Source of the DNA: CBFHMJ01 sp965656875
GTDB lineage: Bacteria; Pseudomonadota; Gammaproteobacteria; Enterobacterales; Alteromonadaceae
Length of the DNA stretch: 64,000 nt
Direction of reading: 5' to 3'
Assembly: GCA_965656875.1 (NCBI GenBank)
Contig: CBFHMJ010000003.1
Coordinates: forward strand, 310,001 to 374,000
Position numbers and translations under genes: made by a program. The notes beneath the pieces are model-generated. The model made no database searches. It was not told where the DNA came from and saw only the letters and a program-made list of their open reading frames with translations. Positions 61,149 to 64,000 of the stretch are shown in pieces. Numbering within the stretch: position 1 is the stretch's first letter; each line of letters opens with the position of its first letter.

Positions 61149-64000
61149 AATTGCTCTCCCGTTGTGTAAATCCACTGCAATCTACCATCCAGAAATTGCT
61201 CAATTGCCCCTTCTTTTACGGCGGATACATCAACAGACTCAGCAGTGATTTGATTGAGATTTGTCACCAGAATTAAGGCTTGTTGTTCGGTTAATACCAG
61301 AAAGAACTGACCTGTGTCTTCATCAATCCACAGGTTTAAGTTGATTGGGGCGAGACGATGTTGCAGGTCGTAAAGCTGATGAATGTTTCCTGTTGAGAGA
61401 TAGCGCTGGAGTTCGGTTTTTAACTGATTAATGTAAAGTGAGGATTGTGCTGAAAATGCGTCACTCGTCAAAGCCTGGCGAATATCGACGGTTTTCTGAG
61501 GGATCGCCAGTGCATCGAAAATGGTTTTCAGATAGTCATCATCGTCTGGCCGTTTAAATTGATATCTCAACTGAGAAGGAACCCAAAGCTCGGTGTAGCT
61601 GGCATTCTCGACATATTTGATAAACCGACTTTGTGCATTAATCCTTGCCTGAATGCGGAATTCATCAGCGTGTTTTTGTTTTTGCGTAGTGTCCAGTTGT
61701 AATCGCTGTAATTGAGCTTGCAACAGTTGATGAGATGGGTGCTTGTTCGCATTCACTTTTTGATACTGAAAAGGGGCAATGATCAAGGTATTGTTCATTG
61801 ACAGATCAGAAGGTACATAGCCCCTTATCTGAACGGCATGAGGGGCTTTGTCGGCGTAATGACTGAGCAATCGCTGGTGGAACAGATTAAACAAAGAGTT
61901 CTTATTCTGGCTGGATGTCACCCGGGCGCTGCCATCGTGATTGGCTTGGGGATGAGCTCCGGCAATTAATACTGCACGGGCATTCAGTTGTTCAAAAAGC
62001 ATAGTCCCGAACTCAAAGGTGCTTTTTTCAAATAAAGGCGTCGGAATTTCAATAATAAAATCGCTGGCCTGGCCCAGCTTAATGGCATAGGTACCCCAGT
62101 GATGTAATTGTCGCTGATTTTCTTTTTCTTTAATGACGAGGTATTCAAAGGCGGTGTTTATGTGTTGATAGTGGATAATTTCGTAGTCAAATCGACTGGC
62201 CATTTCTGACAACTGATTGAGTTTATTCAACTCATAATCTTTCCAGTTTCCTGGTGTGGCTGTCGTTGCCAGGTTTAATAGCGGAACCAATATGGTTTGA
62301 TCAAAAAACAGCAGCTGATAATTGCTGGGCGATTGATATTGCTGGCTATGTTTGGCTGCAATCAAGCCTTTGTTTTCAGCAAGAAAACTTTGCAGATAGC
62401 CATCAATTTTTTGTTGTCGGACTACACCTTCAAAATTCTGGTTACTGTTGTGTTGCGCAAAGATATTCAGAATAGCGTCCTGGCTGATGAAGACTTCAAT
62501 AAAGCCATTTCGTGAAGTGTCTCGTTGCCGATTTTGAATGGCTGGTGGGTTCCAGGACACCGTGAAATCGCCCAAAGCATCCTGCAATTCTTTTAATGAT
62601 AAACCGACAGGAAGTGTTCGATTGACCCAGATACTGCTCTGAGAAACATTCAGATCCAGCTGCAATTTGCTTTGTCTCACACCAAATAGCTGACGGGCCG
62701 TTTGTGGCGTATAGCCTCTGATTTGTACTGTTTTACCAACAGCAACAGTTTGATGGAACAGTTGAAACAGGGATTGAGAATTAAGGAGCACATCATCACT
62801 CAAATCATCAGATCGTTTGGCTCGTGCTCCGGCATAAGCCAGATAACGTGCATTCAGTGATAAAAACAATTTATCGGCAATCGATGCAATATTGATTTCA
62901 TCAATTGCTCGTGGGACTTCCACCGTCAGTTCGGTTGTCGCCTGAGTATCTACAATGAAAAACCCCCAGCCTCTGGCCGGCGTTGCATCATGAATGACAA
63001 TGAAACGTTCTTCTACCCAGGCAAGTTGATAACCGGTTAGTTCAGCTTGTGCGCTAAGCTGTTGCAATTGAGTTGGGTCGGGGGTTTGTGCAATGGTTTT
63101 TAATTCGTTAAAGAGCGTTTTGAATTGCTGAAACTGTGCGGCGGACAGAGGAATTAGTTGTTGTTGTGTTTCTGACTGATAACTGAGTTTTCGTGTTTGA
63201 TCAACGTAAGCTTCAAGATTGTCATGAGCCGTGTAAAGTGGACGTTGCTGATGAATCACTGTATCAGAGAGCGTGGGAGTTGGTGTAAACAGGGTTAATG
63301 AAAAACCGACAACACTGGCGATTAAGACGGTAATCAGCGATGTTTGCAGTGTGGTTCTGGTCATTCTGATGGCTATTTCCTGATCAAACATTTTGATCGC
63401 GATCAGGGTGCTGAGTAAGTAACCGAAGCCGTAATAATCAGAAATTTTGTATTCAGGAAACCAGGCGACAATGGCGAATCCCAGTAGTATTTTGTAGATG
63501 AAACCGACATTAAAAAACAGCAGTATTTTTCTTGCACCTTCAATGTTTAATTGCCTGAAAATCGGGAGTTTCAGAAACAAATGGGCGCCGAGAAGAATAA
63601 CGAAGGCTTCAACAAAAGTGGTTAATACTTTTAATGGGCTGTACCACTGAAGGGCAAGCAGTGAAGGAATAAGAATACCGTTAAAGTCCCAGCCATAACG
63701 TAAATTGAGCCGAGAAGCGACAAAGGCGGCCGTGACCAGAATAATATAAGCTTTCGGACTGGCTAGAATGCTACTGGTCAAATCTTCATACATATAGCCT
63801 AGTGTACTGATATTGAAATTCGTCAGTGGAATTAAGAGATACTGTACGATAAGCCAGGTTGTTAGAAGATAAACTGTCAGCGTGTAGGCGCCGGTTTTCA
63901 AACCACCATTCCAGAACAAATTAGCGCTCAATGCGATAATGATGAGCCCCAGACTGTACAAACCACTTCTTAATTCATAGGGAGCACCCGCTTCAGCCAG
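61145..64000 (-). CDS. CapC/PgsC-like membrane protein fused to a large repeated periplasmic region (5' end outside window)
   Basis: The frame is open to the right edge, so the start is missing; 951 codons are visible. The first 250 residues are membrane helices of the CapC/PgsC type: RYGWDFNGILIPSLLALQW, then GARKILLFFNVGFIYKILLGFAI, and a following YYGFGYLLSTLIAIKMF. An earlier half copy (YELRSGLYSLGLIIIALSANLF) resembles this last segment, suggesting that CapC is present twice. About 700 residues after the membrane part contain two repeats (WG to QIRGY: 62971-62710 and 62100-61815) and a partial third. CapC works with CapB in poly-gamma-glutamate synthesis; here it is the first visible gene of the operon. 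Confidence 0.75.
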   Translation of the reverse strand: MAEAGAPYELRSGLYSLGLIIIALSANLFWNGGLKTGAYTLTVYLLTTWLIVQYLLIPLTNFNISTLGYMYEDLTSSILASPKAYIILVTAAFVASRLNLRYGWDFNGILIPSLLALQWYSPLKVLTTFVEAFVILLGAHLFLKLPIFRQLNIEGARKILLFFNVGFIYKILLGFAIVAWFPEYKISDYYGFGYLLSTLIAIKMFDQEIAIRMTRTTLQTSLITVLIASVVGFSLTLFTPTPTLSDTVIHQQRPLYTAHDNLEAYVDQTRKLSYQSETQQQLIPLSAAQFQQFKTLFNELKTIAQTPDPTQLQQLSAQAELTGYQLAWVEERFIVIHDATPARGWGFFIVDTQATTELTVEVPRAIDEINIASIADKLFLSLNARYLAYAGARAKRSDDLSDDVLLNSQSLFQLFHQTVAVGKTVQIRGYTPQTARQLFGVRQSKLQLDLNVSQSSIWVNRTLPVGLSLKELQDALGDFTVSWNPPAIQNRQRDTSRNGFIEVFISQDAILNIFAQHNSNQNFEGVVRQQKIDGYLQSFLAENKGLIAAKHSQQYQSPSNYQLLFFDQTILVPLLNLATTATPGNWKDYELNKLNQLSEMASRFDYEIIHYQHINTAFEYLVIKEKENQRQLHHWGTYAIKLGQASDFIIEIPTPLFEKSTFEFGTMLFEQLNARAVLIAGAHPQANHDGSARVTSSQNKNSLFNLFHQRLLSHYADKAPHAVQIRGYVPSDLSMNNTLIIAPFQYQKVNANKHPSHQLLQAQLQRLQLDTTQKQKHADEFRIQARINAQSRFIKYVENASYTELWVPSQLRYQFKRPDDDDYLKTIFDALAIPQKTVDIRQALTSDAFSAQSSLYINQLKTELQRYLSTGNIHQLYDLQHRLAPINLNLWIDEDTGQFFLVLTEQQALILVTNLNQITAESVDVSAVKEGAIEQFLDGRLQWIYTTGEQL

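Noticed and set aside
61149..61175. GTG at 61175 as start of the 842-residue protein
   Set aside because: The GTG at 61148 has GGGAGAGC upstream and the typical 4-base GTGA overlap with the preceding stop.
1..64000. CRISPR arrays, tRNA or rRNA genes, insertion sequences
   Set aside because: I looked for direct repeats at spacer distance, CCA-ended cloverleaf sequences other than tmRNA and transposase-like proteins and saw none.

Overview
The window is chromosomal DNA from a gammaproteobacterium. The evidence is the conserved housekeeping block bamE / rnfH-ratA / smpB / ssrA and a tmRNA tag reading ANDETYALAA, one residue away from the E. coli tag. A split set of sugar-sulfating genes and an NhaD-type sodium/proton antiporter would fit a marine or salt-exposed bacterium, but that is inference, and I do not assign a genus. 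No rRNA, tRNA, CRISPR array, insertion sequence or prophage gene was recognised.

Region A (1-21907) is a surface-glycan or modified-sugar gene cluster that starts outside the window. Reading right, it encodes a nucleotidyltransferase (5' end missing), a sugar-nucleotide epimerase/dehydratase, a sulfotransferase, a GmhA-like SIS isomerase, a TylF-like methyltransferase, a GDP-mannose-dehydratase-like SDR, more methyltransferases, a second sulfotransferase, a GSCFA protein and an SGNH/2-oxoglutarate-dioxygenase fusion. An inverted block (11251-16059) holds a glycosyltransferase-like protein, a NodU-type carbamoyltransferase and a glycerophosphotransferase-like protein. The cluster then resumes rightward with a two-subunit transketolase, a HAD phosphatase, an APH-type kinase, a two-domain methyltransferase and a zinc dehydrogenase, ending at a strong terminator. 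Most genes overlap or nearly touch. Together they could make and decorate (sulfate, methylate, carbamoylate, acylate) an unusual sugar, perhaps a heptose.

Region B (21988-28326, leftward) is a czcCBA heavy-metal efflux operon of the Zn/Co/Cd type, preceded by a small histidine-bearing exported protein. Region C (28642-35128) holds bamE, rnfH-ratA, smpB, then a rightward run of DinB-like, TANGO2/NRDE, membrane ATP-grasp and the ornithine-lipid pair olsB-olsA, followed by ssrA. Region D (35129-44560) holds assorted genes: an exported metalloprotease-like protein with a changed active site, an SRPBCC protein, a GNAT, a periplasmic binding protein, yghU, an orphan N-terminal domain of an EcoRII-like restriction enzyme, adhP, nhaD, a PqqB-like metallo-beta-lactamase-fold protein and a TerB-like protein. 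A 1210-residue hybrid histidine kinase follows (44816-48448).

Region E (48479-64000, leftward, continuing beyond the window) is the most unusual part. It is a tightly packed operon of very large envelope proteins built around homologues of the two core poly-gamma-glutamate synthase subunits: a CapC/PgsC-like membrane protein with about 700 extra residues, and a CapB/PgsB-like Mur-ligase-fold amide ligase with about 700 residues of extra N-terminal sequence. Between them are a membrane-anchored periplasmic protein, an exported histidine-rich hydrolase-like protein whose domain recurs twice in degenerate form inside the CapC-like protein, and a 1672-residue protein with a signal peptide and a probable C-terminal outer-membrane beta-barrel. 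I read it as a candidate trans-envelope machine for making and exporting a poly-amino-acid polymer in a Gram-negative cell.
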